Below the pieces are notes generated by a model. The model made no database searches and was not told the DNA's origin. It was given only the letters and a program-made list of their open reading frames with translations. A program made the translations under genes and the position numbers. A DNA stretch of 64,000 nucleotides. Source: Mytilisepta virgata. Lineage: Eukaryota > Mollusca > Bivalvia > Mytilida > Mytilidae. The first letter of the stretch is position 1; each line of letters opens with the position of its first letter. The DNA lies in contig CM051512.1 of assembly GCA_028015205.1 (NCBI GenBank), forward strand, positions 8,740,255 through 8,804,254, given 5' to 3'. Positions 35,834 to 47,459 of this stretch are shown here, in pieces.

Positions 35834-35877
35834 GCACTGCTGATGAGTTGTCAGTCAACGAAATGGCCATACAGTGC
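35834..35877 (+). ncRNA. Intact type I hammerhead ribozyme
   Basis: Order and pairing: helix I GCACTG (35834-35839); core CTGATGA (35840-35846); helix II GTTG-TCAGT-CAAC (35847-35859, 4 perfect pairs); GAA (35860-35862); helix III ATGG/CCAT (35863-35870); cleavage nucleotide A (35871); helix I partner CAGTGC (35872-35877). Every catalytic-core base is consensus. Helix III is a loopless palindrome, so a monomer cannot close it and a dimer is expected, as described for short-helix III type I hammerheads of retrozymes. Activity is inferred from structure. Confidence 0.85.
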
Positions 35878-35928
35878 ATAAAATTTATTTAGGTATTTTG
35901 TGATACGTTTTTATTACATTATGTTTCT

Positions 35929-36355
35929 ATATTGATCTGTTACTAGTAATGTATGCTACAGATATTGATCTGTTACTAGTAATGTAGGCTACAGATATTG
36001 ATCTGTTACTAGTAATGTAGGCTACAGACATTGATCTGTTACTAGTAATGTATGCTACAGATATTGATCTGTTACTAGTAATGTAGGCTACAGATATTGA
36101 TCTGTTACTAGTAATATAGGCTACAGATATTGATCTGTTACTAGTAATGTAAGCTACAGATATTGATCTGTTACTAGTAATGTAGGCTACAGATATTGAT
36201 CTGTTACTAGTAATGTAGGCTACAGATATTGATCTGTTACTAGTAATGTAGGCTACAGATATTGATCTGTTACTAGTAATGTAGGCTACAGATATTGATC
36301 TGTTACTAGTAATGTAGGCTACAGATATTGATATGTTACTGGTAATGTAGGCAGC
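35929..36355. repeat. 33-bp minisatellite, ~13 copies
   Basis: Unit GATATTGATCTGTTACTAGT-AATGTAGGCTACA, nearly identical in all copies, degenerating at the right end (GATATGTTACTGGTAATGTAG). It lies directly between the two inverted hammerhead arms. Confidence 0.94.
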
Positions 36356-36773
36356 AGATTTTTCTTTTGGTGCTCACTCGCTTTCCATTTCCTTTGAATA
36401 ATTCCCATGATATTCTTGTTTATCTTATTCTACAGAAGTTCTATAGCAAACTTATGTTGAATACCAAACCGTGTCAAGAATATATTCTGTTATAAATTTG
36501 GCACGTATGTGGATGGGTTCTGATAAGTTAAGAGGAATACCTAGACACCCAACTCTTTATTACACTAAGGTCCTCTCTCCATCACCCTTGATGAATAGAG
36601 GAAAATATCTTAATCAACCATGGGTTTCCAATTGTGGGGGAATAGGACTGAATTGTTGTTGTGAGATTACTTATTTACTTATTTCAAAAAGAACTTTAGT
36701 AAAAGTGTGATATAAAGGACTTTAAATATCCGATCATAATAAACGTATCACAAAATACCAAAATAAATTTGAT

Positions 36774-36812
36774 GCACTGTATGGCCATTTCGTTGACTGA
36801 CAACTCATGAGC
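36774..36812 (-). ncRNA. Hammerhead motif, core-truncated
   Basis: The minus strand keeps helix II GTTG-TCAGT-CAAC, GAA, ATGGCCAT, A and CAGTGC, identical to the intact copy. A small deletion has removed the 5' helix I strand and part of CTGATGA (only ATGA remains), so it cannot cleave. Confidence 0.65.
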
Positions 36813-37164
36813 ATAAATTATTTCCAAAATTTGTCTGGAAATACCTGATGCTGAAGTAAGTTTTAGTACTACTTCGGAAACGTTTTTATTGTTTTCCGGC
36901 ATTAAGCATGTTAAGTACATGAAGTATTTTGTTTTTACACTTAACCATGACCAACATAAAAATGGTCACAATGTGGTTATTAAGCTGCATGTAAAATTTA
37001 ATTAAAATCATATAGATATTACAATCAATAAATGTTATATGTTAGCTTTGTTTGACGTTGCTTATATATAATTATGAACCTATAATGCGATATTGAACGA
37101 AAAGTATTTACCGACATAAAGAAGAGATCAGTATATTTTGAAAGGTTGATAATACGCAATATTG

Positions 37165-37800
37165 ACCATCTACCTGGCCCAGAGGGCCAATTGAGCTATT
37201 GTCATCACTTCGATAGAACCAAACTTGGCAGCGATGAACCCAGTAAAGTTGTGCTCTTTCAGAATTCTGTATGATGACCCGGGACTGTCGACCAAGATGG
37301 CCGCCACATCCGAACTTATTTTAAAATAGGACCCCATAGGAAATTCAACTTAAAAATCTTGTCTGTAACCACTTGACCAATTGGAGCCAGACTTGGCAGC
37401 CGCTGTCCTTAAGTGCGCCTTTTCGGAGTTGTGGCTTATGACTCGGACTGTCCTTAGATGGTCCTCTTTCATAACATGAAATGCTAACCCCTGAAATACT
37501 GAGCAAATGGAGCCGAACTTGGCATCAATGATATTAATCATATGACCAAGACTATCAACTAAGATGGTCACCAATGCCTAACATGGGATCGTATGGGACA
37601 AGTCACTTCATAAAGTCGTCTTCTGTGAAATCTGATCCAGTTTACATAAATTTTGACAGAATTGGTATTTACATGTAGATGATCTAATATAAAAAGATAG
37701 TTCAACTGGTCCCTCCCTAACCAAGTAGCCTTTTTGTTACTATATTTGTGGTTATTGATTGGCAAATTAAATCCAGGCTCCTGGGGGCCTGTAGTTAGAT
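37165..37800. mobile_element. Second 'CACCTGG/AGCTCAC'-type dispersed repeat
   Basis: CTACCTGGCCCAGAGGGCCA-ATTGAGCTATTGTCATCACT, AACCAAACTTGGCAGCGATG, GACCAAGATGGCCGCCACAT and a terminal CCAGGCTCCTGGGGGCCTG. Homologous to 27257-27790; noncoding. Confidence 0.65.
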
Positions 37801-37961
37801 AGTAACACTCAGTATAGTTATACAAAAAGCACATGAAATTGCCAACCTCTGTGTCATGTAGTAAAGGACGGTTGATTATAAAATCGATAAAATGTTACTT
37901 TTAATAAGTAATGAAAATAACAATCCAAAGATACTAATATCAGATATAGTAAAGTTATACT

Positions 37962-38006
37962 ATGCTGTATAAGACGCATTTCAAAGAGTTACCTCATCAG
38001 CAGCAT
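37962..38006 (-). ncRNA. Hammerhead motif, family B, helix II deletion
   Basis: Minus strand: ATGCTG, CTGATGA, a shortened helix II (two bases lost relative to 55866-55912), GAA, ATGC-GTC-TTAT, A, CAGCAT. Helix I pairs perfectly; helices II and III are weakened. Confidence 0.6.
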
Positions 38007-38784
38007 TAAAACCGAAACATTTGGAAGACCAAAAACCAAATTTATTTTAAAAAAGAAGTACTCATAACCAAAAATACCAAAATAGGAAACCAAATTTTAG
38101 CTAAGGAGATCTACTGTATAAGAGATGGTTAGAAGCGGACTGGTCAAAGCAATTTGCATTAACTAGCTTTACAAATAAGATTTCTTAAAAAGTAGAACTT
38201 TTGGTAAGGGATTGCAATGTACATGTAGTTAGTGTGAACAAAGCTCATGATATAATTATGTTAGTGTAAGAGTATTAAGAGATGTTGGTAAAAGAAATAT
38301 CTGAGAGTAAACCTAGATAATTATGATATATGCAATTGTAGAACTAGCTTATGATCACCGTGTACAACTGGTAACGTCGGAAAGACGGTACATTTTTTAT
38401 TTCTGAATGAAAACCACTTTAGACGAGGATTAACTATTCTGCTTTCGTATCTTGAGAAATTACACAAGCTTAAGATATCTTTTATTAACGGGACGGGTGG
38501 TCTCAAACAACATCCATGCAATACTTTTTTCCGACATAAAGTGTGGGTGATATTCTAAAAAAGATAAACATGATATTTGTTAATAACCCACTGGGATCCT
38601 ATTTCCCTAATTAAAACATTCATCCTTGTTAAAGTAGCAATACTGAGAAATCAAAATATTTGCATGCAGTCTTTTCAGTGGTTGTGCACTGATGATGCTC
38701 AGATGTGTGGGTGTGTAACCTAGCTTGATCACAGCTGAGAATACAGAATAAGAACTAGAAATCTATATTTGGCATTAGGAAGAA

Positions 38785-39003
38785 ACCTTTTGATTTTTAT
38801 GGGGGGGGGGGGGGCTAGGATCAAATGTTTGATCCTGCATTTTTATTTCGTCGAAACTTTGGTCCTGGATTTTTTTTCTCATTTAAATCAAATATTTCCT
38901 GATCGACACAGGTAATGCATTATTTTCACACCTAAAGTGATCCTGTCCTTTTATTTAACCCAAAATCCTAGTCCTGCGTTTTTATTTCAAATTTGATCCT
39001 ACA
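38785..39003. repeat. Poly-G fold-back repeat
   Basis: Starts TTGATTTTTATGGGGGG...GCTAGGATCAAAT like the copy at 29588, then turns into the reverse complement (GATCCTGCATTTTTATTTC ... CACCTAAAGTGATCCTGTCC ... TTTCAAATTTGATCC). The family is therefore a palindromic MITE-like element. Confidence 0.65.
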
Positions 39004-39009
39004 GTCTAC

Positions 39010-40330
39010 CTTCGGTTTGTTCTCTGTAGGGATTTCATTGCGTTTGTCAAATCCACCATACAATATTGAAATTTGGTAACTAGGAGATAAATAGGTTTTG
39101 AAATGCTAGATTGTATTTTTATTTTTCAAAAATTTCACATTCATTTACATTAAAATGTTATGAATATCAATATGAACATTTGTTTGATTCTAAAGGCAGG
39201 GTGGGGGCGTTTATCTTAGAATCTTTTTATGTATCTATTTATTTATATATTCTGGAGCATTCACGAATGCGTTCATAGAAGGATTGTTCAAAATAAATAT
39301 ATTTTATTCTGGTTGTTTAATTTATATAAAAAATGAAAGAATACTACTACACTCCCCCCCCCCCCCCCCACAACCATTCATTGCTTCGCTATATGGTTGT
39401 TTCTTTCGAATAAAAAACGTTCCCCTGGTGAAACAATATTAAATCTAATAAAATACGATGCCAGAATACATGGAATACGGGAATATCCATTCTAGAATTT
39501 AAACAGGTAAGGAGTTGAAAAATTAGCAGAAAATATATAAGTATTATAACAACTGTCTCAACAGTTATATTAAATAAGCAAAACAGCGTGAAACATGCAG
39601 GCTAATGGTCTGTGTTTTCATTGGCTAAAGGGAACAGGTGTTCTGTAAAAGTGTCATTCCGTCGCGTGGCACGTGTCATTGTTAATAAAAGACAGAAGAT
39701 CTTATTGAGAAAAATCAATTGCCAGTTTCAAATTTGTGTGAAGTTTTTTTTAATATTTATTCAACGATGAATAAGTTAAAAATTGTATTGCAATTGGTTT
39801 TAAATGTTTTAATGCGCATCCCAGATCTCATTTAAAGCTTGAAAAATGTGAAATATGGATTTTAAATTCTCTTTTAAATTTAATATTATCAAACAGATAA
39901 TATGGTCATGATGGTAAACTTAATAAAATCGGAGTTTCATTCACACTTATGAATGTCATGTTGTATAATATACACACGAAAATACCTTTAACTTAAATTA
40001 AAAACTGAGAACTAGGTTAATATATGTCTCTCAGAATCTTACATTGTAAAATATAACACTTGTACATGACTTAAATGTACAAAGTTTAATTGTTTGAAAG
40101 AATGTTTAGTTACTGTGAATGAGATTATAATTTAAATTGTTATGTTTCAATATTGCTGAAATATTCAAACAAAATTAATCAAATTTATTTACACAGAATG
40201 TTTATCCAAAAACAAATTCTATAATTAAAAAAAATACGAGTTGCTTGTCCCACATTCTCTTGTAGCATGCTACAAGATAATCATAGTTTTGATTTTTATT
40301 TATAATATAACTGACGCAATGTATACTTTT
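39010..40330. other. AT-rich intergenic DNA, no gene seen
   Basis: Apart from a poly-C run near 39354-39370 I see no repeat or coding signal. Confidence 0.5.
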
Positions 40331-40334
40331 GACT

Positions 40335-40706
40335 CTAGTGTTATCTCAAAATCTTTGAAATTTCAAAGTAAGTTATTGACGCCAAGATAATACCCTGTAC
40401 TATAACTACTCCTTATATCTCAAAATTCCTGTTATCTCAAATATCTTGGATTTTGACATAACACAACTCTCGTTTTTTATCTGAAAATCCATGATATCTT
40501 TTAACGTAATTTATTGGTACAAATATTACACTCAGCCATATACTCCTGATATATCGAAATTTCTCTTATCTCTAATATCTTGGGCTGAAACTTTTTGAGT
40601 TTGAGAGCACAAAACTCTGATTATCGCAGAACTCTTGAAAGCTCATAGTAGTTATTATCCCAAGATAATACCCCGCAGTATATTTACTTCTGGTAACTCA
40701 AAATTC
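40335..40706. repeat. Degenerate ~155-bp tandem repeat
   Basis: Recurring TTATCTCAAAAT / AGATAATACCC / CTCAAAATTC(T/C)TGTTATC / TATCTTGG blocks near 40340, 40480 and 40640, running directly into the 33-bp array that follows. Confidence 0.5.
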
Positions 40707-40871
40707 TTGTTATCCTTACATCTTTGACGGCATCTGAGCTTGTTATTCTTACACCTTTGACGGCATTTCAGCTTGTTATTCTTACACCTTTGACGGCATC
40801 TCAGCTTGTTATTCTTACACCTTTGACGGCATCTCAGCTTGTTATTCTTACATCTTTGACGGCATCTCAGG
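40707..40871. repeat. 33-bp minisatellite, 5 copies
   Basis: Unit TTGTTATTCTTACACCTTTG-ACGGCATCTCAGC; outer copies have TACATC instead of TACACC. Confidence 0.92.
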
Positions 40872-41820
40872 TTTTTTAGATAACATAATCACTTTCCAAA
40901 CTGGTATTGTTATTACAAATGTACTTATACAACACACTTGTTTGTAGTTGTTAACGTAAGCAACATTTACATGGTTATATTATATACCATACATTTGTCA
41001 TACATGTTTGTTTTATATATGTAACTCAATCATATTTGTTTTGTACTGTAACTATGCCCTCCATGGGCCCATTAATTGGTTAATAAACTCTTCTTCTTAT
41101 TATTATTCTTCTATAGTTCTATAAAACCAATTATGCAGTTCATTTAACCTCGGCATTATTCAAAATCGACAAAACAAAAATCGAATAAAAAATAACTTAA
41201 TCTTCATCAATAGATAAATTATGTAAAACCTACCTAGCGGTTGTTTTCTTAATTAATTCACTATGTACAATAAATATCGATTCATCCGCATGTAGTAATT
41301 CATAAATCAATACAAAATTACAGGTGTCGAATATTAAATATTTCATTTTTTACCAGAAATGATAACATGAATGTCTGTCACTTTTTGTCAAAGAATGTCA
41401 CAGTCGCACATTACAACTGCCATAAGTGCCAAATTGCATGCCATTCCTGTCATAAAATGCATTTTTAGGCAAGTCCATTTTAATATACAAACAGTTTGGT
41501 TTAATTTTTACCTAAATAAGGAATGGAATGATCTTGACACGACATACATCATTATTTTGCAAAAGACCGTCAACTGATAATTAACTATAAACCACCTGCT
41601 AGGATTCAGAAACTTTTAAAATATTAAATATTAATTTTAAAAAATATATTGACAGATTTTATAGAAATCCGATCTCTATTGTTGATAAAAGCAAAGTGAA
41701 TAGCATTTCAGATGTCACAGAGCAATATTTTTTTTCTTTTTTCTTTTTTTTTTCTTTTTTTTTTGGGGGGGGGGGGTCTGAAGAAGGAATTTTAAATTGC
41801 CTAAATTTAACAACATTTGA

Positions 41821-41900
41821 TTTTTATGGAGGGACAAGGTGGTGATTTTTTTATGGAGGGACAAGGTGGTGATTTTTTTTATGGAGGGACAAGGTGGTGA
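41821..41900. repeat. ~27-bp tandem repeat, 3 copies
   Basis: TTTTTATGGAGGGACAAGGT-GGTGA repeated three times, preceded by T- and G-rich tracts at 41730-41777. Confidence 0.88.
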
Positions 41901-42626
41901 TACTGGATGCTTACAGTTTTTATCGGTCCGCCAAGAGCATGCACATGTCTTTGCCGAAATAGTATTCTATTCTAAATAATATTAAATCCTGCATTTTTCA
42001 TAAAATTTCTTCTTAGTCCTTTGTTGAGACTCTTGTTTCTGTTCCTCAATAAACATGCAAATGTCGGTCTATAAAAATCAATTAAGTACCGTTTTGCAAA
42101 ATCATCAGATTTGTTCCAAGTTTCATGTATTGTCATTTAGGTTTACATTGAATGCAGTAAAGTAAATATAGAATCGTACTGTGAATGTAAGTGCAAAGCA
42201 ATATCTGGGGCAATAGTCTGATTTCAACAAAAGAGAAATTGTTACACCGATAGATAAGGTATATCTAAAAGAAGATTGGCTTTAAAACAATAAAACATGA
42301 TAACTGTACAAATTTCTTGATCTATATCGGTAGTATAAAATTCTAACAATCCTCAGAAGATTTCAGAATCAACAAATAAAATAAATGATGGGAAAAAATT
42401 GCAACCAATGTTGGACTCGCTGAACTCGTAGACAAATTCTTAATACATGTACCTGTCTATATTTCGGTTTATATTAGATTATTAATTATAGTGGATAATA
42501 AATTATTTTTTACTACCGTGTGTCTTTTTTCAAACTGCAACTGGTTTTTCGGGAATATCTCAAGTTTCTTGAAAATGAAAGTAAAAAGTATTACACTATC
42601 TTTTGTTTACCAATAGTCGTAATGAA

Positions 42627-42871
42627 CAGGGGCGTTTCCAGGATATTTGAAAGGGGGGGGGGGCGTATAATAAAACTTTTTTCGACCTTTTTTGCTAAAA
42701 AAAAAAAATAATTGTGACTTGGAGCATGTATATTTTAGAGTATGTGTTTAATTAATGGATATGATAAATTGCCATATTCAATAAAATATAAGCAGATTAC
42801 GATAGTTTTTTTTTTCTTGAAAAGGGGGGGGGGAGGTACGCCCATTAAGCCCTCACCTGGACCCGCCCCTG
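42627..42871. mobile_element. 245-bp MITE with 5-bp target duplication
   Basis: Ends CAGGGGCGTTTCCAGG and inverse CCTGGACCCGCCCCTG; ATGAA is duplicated at 42622-42626 and 42872-42876. Two internal poly-G runs are present. Same family and same 5-bp duplication length as 31157-31339. Confidence 0.8.
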
Positions 42872-42879
42872 ATGAATTA

Positions 42880-43760
42880 TTGTCTTTCCTATGCTGAAAT
42901 GTCCCAAATATAAACGACAGACGATTTTCCGATTTTCGCGTGCATTTTACTGATTTGGGCATCATATATGACATAACTACAAAAATGTGACGTTGCAGAA
43001 TGTGTGTGTGCAAGTTGTATATCCGAAAGTGTTATCCATGTTGACCATTAAGACATTCCGAATTGTTATTTTAAAAGTACAGAGTAATAGAGAGGTCCGA
43101 AGTATTTCATATCCATAGAATTAAGTTGCCGACGTATGTGTGAGACACAGTAATTCCTAACTACGTTGACATTTTGTATTGTATTGACAGTTTTTATAAT
43201 ATTTAGGCTTATATTCTATTGTTAGTCAATAAAGACAAATAATGACAAGATGAAACACCCGAGGACAAACATGTACATAAATGATAGTTCACTGTTGTAG
43301 AAGTGATACAGGGCAATTTACGGAAAAACTTTTATAAATCAGATTCAATTCACAAGCGAGTTTTAAATGTATAATCTAAACCATATAAGGTCAGAATTAA
43401 TACCGAAATAGACACCTCAAAACTAATTATAAAACTGTTGAATTTAAACATACATTTAAGTGACAGTCAGTACTAGGTTACTGGTGAGTAAACTCATGAT
43501 ATCCTAGTATATCTGACTTCAACATCAGAGGCATCAACTTACTGGTAGCAACCGAGGCCTGGACCCTATTGGCGAAGCTGATGTTAAAAGTACAACTTGC
43601 AGCATAAGATATTTTTCTTATTCCCTATTTTGGTCGATGTATTACACTGATGTTTTTTTATATTCTCTTGTTAAATAGAAATGTAAGAAAATCATGGGTG
43701 AATGTTGATTGGATAACTAACCAGAAACTGATTCCGAAAAATACAGAGGCCGCTGTGCAG
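42880..43760. other. Intergenic DNA, no gene seen
   Basis: No coding signal. A short inverted ACTTCAACATCAG ... CTGATGTT pair brackets 43516-43584. Confidence 0.45.
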
Positions 43761-43761
43761 C

Positions 43762-43889
43762 TTCCAACATTGGACACAGTATACAAGTACCTCCAACACA
43801 ACATACATGTACCTCCAACATGGGACACAGCATACATGTACCTCCAACATGGGACACAGCATACATGTACCTCCAACATGGGACATGGC
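43762..43889. repeat. 29-bp minisatellite, ~4 copies
   Basis: Unit CATACATGTACCTCCAACAT-GGGACACAG; the first copies are shortened or diverged. Cys/Met-rich frames on the minus strand are artefacts of the repeat. Confidence 0.9.
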
Positions 43890-44639
43890 ATAACAGTCTA
43901 TTAATGGACACATGACATATGCAGTGTGAATAAATTCTACCTAAATCATAAAGTGTCTGAAAAACTCATGAAATAAGGCATGCAGTTAAAAACGTGACGG
44001 TGTTAAAGTAGTTTGGCGAGTACAGCATTGGAAGTTTGTGCTTCTCTGACGTCTTAGTCTAAACCTGCAAAATGTCGGAAATTAATATCTGTTAATTTAA
44101 GAAACTTTAAAGTGCATTTATATAAAACATTCATAAACAAAATTATATTTAGACAGTGTTTAAAGATTTTGTGCGACTGTTGATTACTGGTATAAAGTTT
44201 TATCACAGTCGATGTATCCGAGAAAAGCAACCTTATATCATTTTTCTTACTGTAATACACAAGCATTAATCTTCTTTTTTACATTGATAAGAAACTTATA
44301 TTTGATTTAAACAGTTGGTTACAAGATAAAGTGCATCTATATATCTTGATAAAAGAATAAAATCTTAAAACTTATCAGAACCCACATGCTGTAACTTATT
44401 AGTTTGATGAAAAATAATAAATCTTCAGTGTCCAGCAATGAATTGATGATTATGAAACATTATTGAATACAAATTCTGTGACACCTGTTCTTATGCACTG
44501 TTTGTGAACATTTCAATTTATTTTTTCAGCACTACTCGAAGTAAGACACGAGGAAAATGTATAACTACATTGTAGACTACATAACCAAAATGTTGTGGAA
44601 TAAATTCAACCACAAAATAAAAAAAATAAAACCAAATTT

Positions 44640-44870
44640 ATTAACACAAACAAAACAACAACAAAAAAAACATCACGAAACAGAAAAGCAGTAGATTGAT
44701 GCAGTCGGAAACAACAGCTATCCCCGCACTCCCCACGAAGATAAGACCAAAAAAATACAAAAAATACACTTAAAAACTAAATGCATATGATCAACACGGA
44801 CCTCACCAAAAAAACAGATGGTAGACCCAGGTGCTCCGGAGGAGTAATCATGTCAAAACAAATTGAGAGA
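44640..44870. repeat. Dispersed repeat related to 50820-51030
   Basis: A-rich AAAACAACAACAAAA, then ACAACAGCTATCCCCGCACT, ACGGACCTCACC and CCAGGTGCTCCGGAGGAGTA. The last block parallels AACTCGGGTACTCTGGAAGGG near 50985. Confidence 0.45.
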
Positions 44871-45555
44871 TTTAAAACGTCATCCGATGAAAATCTACGT
44901 TACAATCATGTTTCATCGAATTCCAAACACTTTTTCATTTTTTGTTCCACTATTGAAATATCTTGTCAACACCTGTCAGAATAAGATATATATATAGAAT
45001 ATCATGCAGATTTCAGATTATTTTTTAGCAATAAACAAGTGATAGTTTCTTGAAGACAAGATCTTGGTTCTTTCATTTTTTACAGTGTGGTAAGATACGG
45101 CTATTAACTTAGTACAGTATTGTAATTGTTTTATGACTGGGAGTATAAATTGCATATTGACAAATGGCGTTTTAGTTTTTATTGGAAAAAATGTGTGCGA
45201 GCAAAATTCTAATCTTAATATTTTTTCCTGGGGACTATTTTTTCAGGGAAAGATCAAATTGACGTGCGGCACAAATTTTTTTCAACTAAAATAATGCAAA
45301 ATATTAGAAAAAAATTCCTGTATTTAATTATCAAATATTAGGAGCTGGCGAACACTTTTTATTTTTAATTTCTTGGAAATTGATGAATTTCGGGCGGATT
45401 TTCAGCATTTTTGCAAAATAAAGTGACAAAATTTTTTTTTCTTAAAATTTACCAAGTCCGAATATCAGAACGCCGAAATCCAAATAACTAAAAAATCAAT
45501 TTGGTATGGTCTTATTGTTCTGGAATACCTGAAGTCAATTCATTCTTCGTTATTG

Positions 45556-47446
45556 AGGTAGATTACATTGTAGTTATTTTAGTTTTAGTAGGTAGATTAC
45601 ATTGTAGTTATTTCAGTTTTAGGTAGATTACATTGTAGTTATTTTAGTTTTAGGTAGATGACATTGTAGTTATTTTAGTTTTAGGTAGAATACATTGTAG
45701 TTATTTCAGTTTTAGGTAGATTACATTGTAGTTATTTTAGTTTTAGGTAGATTACATTGTAGTTATTTTAGTTTTAGGTAGATGACATTGTAGTTATTTC
45801 AGTTTTAGGTAGATTACATTGTAGCTATTTTAGTTATAGGTAGATTACATTGTAGTTATTTCAGTTTTAGGTCAATTACATTGTAGTTATTTTAGTTTTA
45901 GGTAGATTACATTGTAGTTATTTCAGTTTTAGGTAAATTACATTGTAGTTATTTTAGTTTTAGGTAGATTACATTGTAGTTATTTCAGTTTCAGGTAGAT
46001 TACATTGTAGTTATTTTAGTTATAGGTAGATTACATTGTAGTTATTTTAGTTTTAGGTAAATTACATTGTAGTTATTTTAGTTTTAGGTAGATTACATTG
46101 TAGTTATTTCAGTTTTAGGTAGATTACATTGTAGTTATTTTAGTTATAGGTAGATTACATTGTAGTTATTTTAGTTTTAGGTAGATGACATTGTAGTTAT
46201 TTTAGTTTTAGGTAGATGACATTGTAGTTATTTCAGTTTTAGGTAGATGACATTGTAGTTATTTTAGTTTTAGGTAGATGACATTGTAGTTATTTTAGTT
46301 TTAGGTAGATTACATTGTAGTTATTTCAGTTTTAGGTAGATGACATTGTAGTCATTTCAGTTTTAGGTAGATTACATTGTAGTTATTTTAGTTTTAGGTA
46401 GAATACATTGTAGTTATTTTAGTTTTAGGTAGATTACATTGTAGTTATTTCAGTTTTAGGTAGATGACATTGTAGTTATTTTAGTTTTAGGTAGATTACA
46501 TTGTAGTTATTTTAGTTATAGGTAGATGACATTGTAGTTATTTCAGTTTTAGGTAGATGACATTGTAGTTATTTTAGTTTTAGGTAGATGACATTGTAGT
46601 TATTTTAGTTTTAGGTAGATTACATTGTAGTTATTTTAGTTATAGGTAGATGACATTGTAGTTATTTCAGTTTTAGGTAGATGACATTGTAGTTATTTTA
46701 GTTTTAGGTAGATGACATTGTAGTTATTTTAGTTTTAGGTAGATTACATTGTAGTTATTTTAGTTTTAGGTAGATGAAATTGTAGTTATTTCAGTTTTAG
46801 GTAGATTACATTGTAGTTATTTTAGTTATAGGTAGATTACATTGTAGTTATTTCAGTTTTAGGTCAATTACATTGTAGTTATTTTAGTTTTAGGTAGATT
46901 ACATTGTAGTTATTTCAGTTTTAGGTAAATTACATTGTAGTTATTTTAGTTTTAGGTAGATTACATTGTAGTTATTTTAGTTTTAGGTAAATTACATTGT
47001 AGTTATTTTAGTTTTAGGTAGATTACATTGTAGTCATTTCAGTTTTAGGTAGAATACATTGTAGTTATTTCAGTTTTAGGTAGATGACATTGTAGTTATT
47101 TTAGTTTTAGGTAGATGACATTGTAGTTATTTTAGTTTTAGGTACAATACATTGTAGTTATTTTAGTTTTAGGTAGATTACATTGTAGTTATTTTAGTTT
47201 TAGGTACATTACATTGTAGTCATTTCAGTTTTAGGTAAATTACATTGTATTTATTTTAGTTTTAGGTACATTACATTGTAGTTATTTCAGTTTTAGGTAA
47301 ATTACATTGTAGTTATTTGTTTTAGGTAGATTACATTGTAGTTATTTCAGTTTTAGGTAGATTAAATTGTAGTTATTTCAGTTTAGGTAAATTACATTGT
47401 AGTTATTTTAGTTTTAGGTACATTACATTGTAGTTATTTCAGTTTT
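45556..47446. repeat. 31-bp minisatellite, ~61 copies (1.9 kb)
   Basis: Unit GGTAGATTACATTGTAGTTA-TTTTAGTTTTA. Variant sites are GATTAC/GATGAC/AATTAC/GAATAC, TTTTAG/TTTCAG and GTTTTA/GTTATA. Variants are arranged in blocks (higher-order repeats). No matching start/stop or splice context. Confidence 0.96.
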
Positions 47447-47459
47447 TGTATTCTGTTGT

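Larger units (their letters stand above)
35690..36830. repeat. Inverted hammerhead-bearing arms enclosing a 33-bp tandem array
   Basis: The left arm (35700-35915, plus) has TTTCTAAGG ... GAGTTTGGATTCCTG ... GATGGTTGTGCTTATTAATT ... TTGATCTCGAGCACTG plus the intact ribozyme and ends TTTTGTGATACG. The right arm (about 36735-36812) is the reverse complement, from CGTATCACAAAATACC through the ribozyme, and is truncated beyond it. Same layout as 1925-2905. Confidence 0.72.

Noticed and set aside
43650..43913. Cys-rich VGGTCMLCPMLEVH frames on the minus strand
   Set aside because: Generated by the 29-bp tandem repeat; three overlapping frames give the same kind of sequence.
32675..47446. Regular direct repeats that might be read as CRISPR arrays
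   Set aside because: The genome is animal, repeats are contiguous without unique spacers, and no cas genes exist; these are minisatellites.
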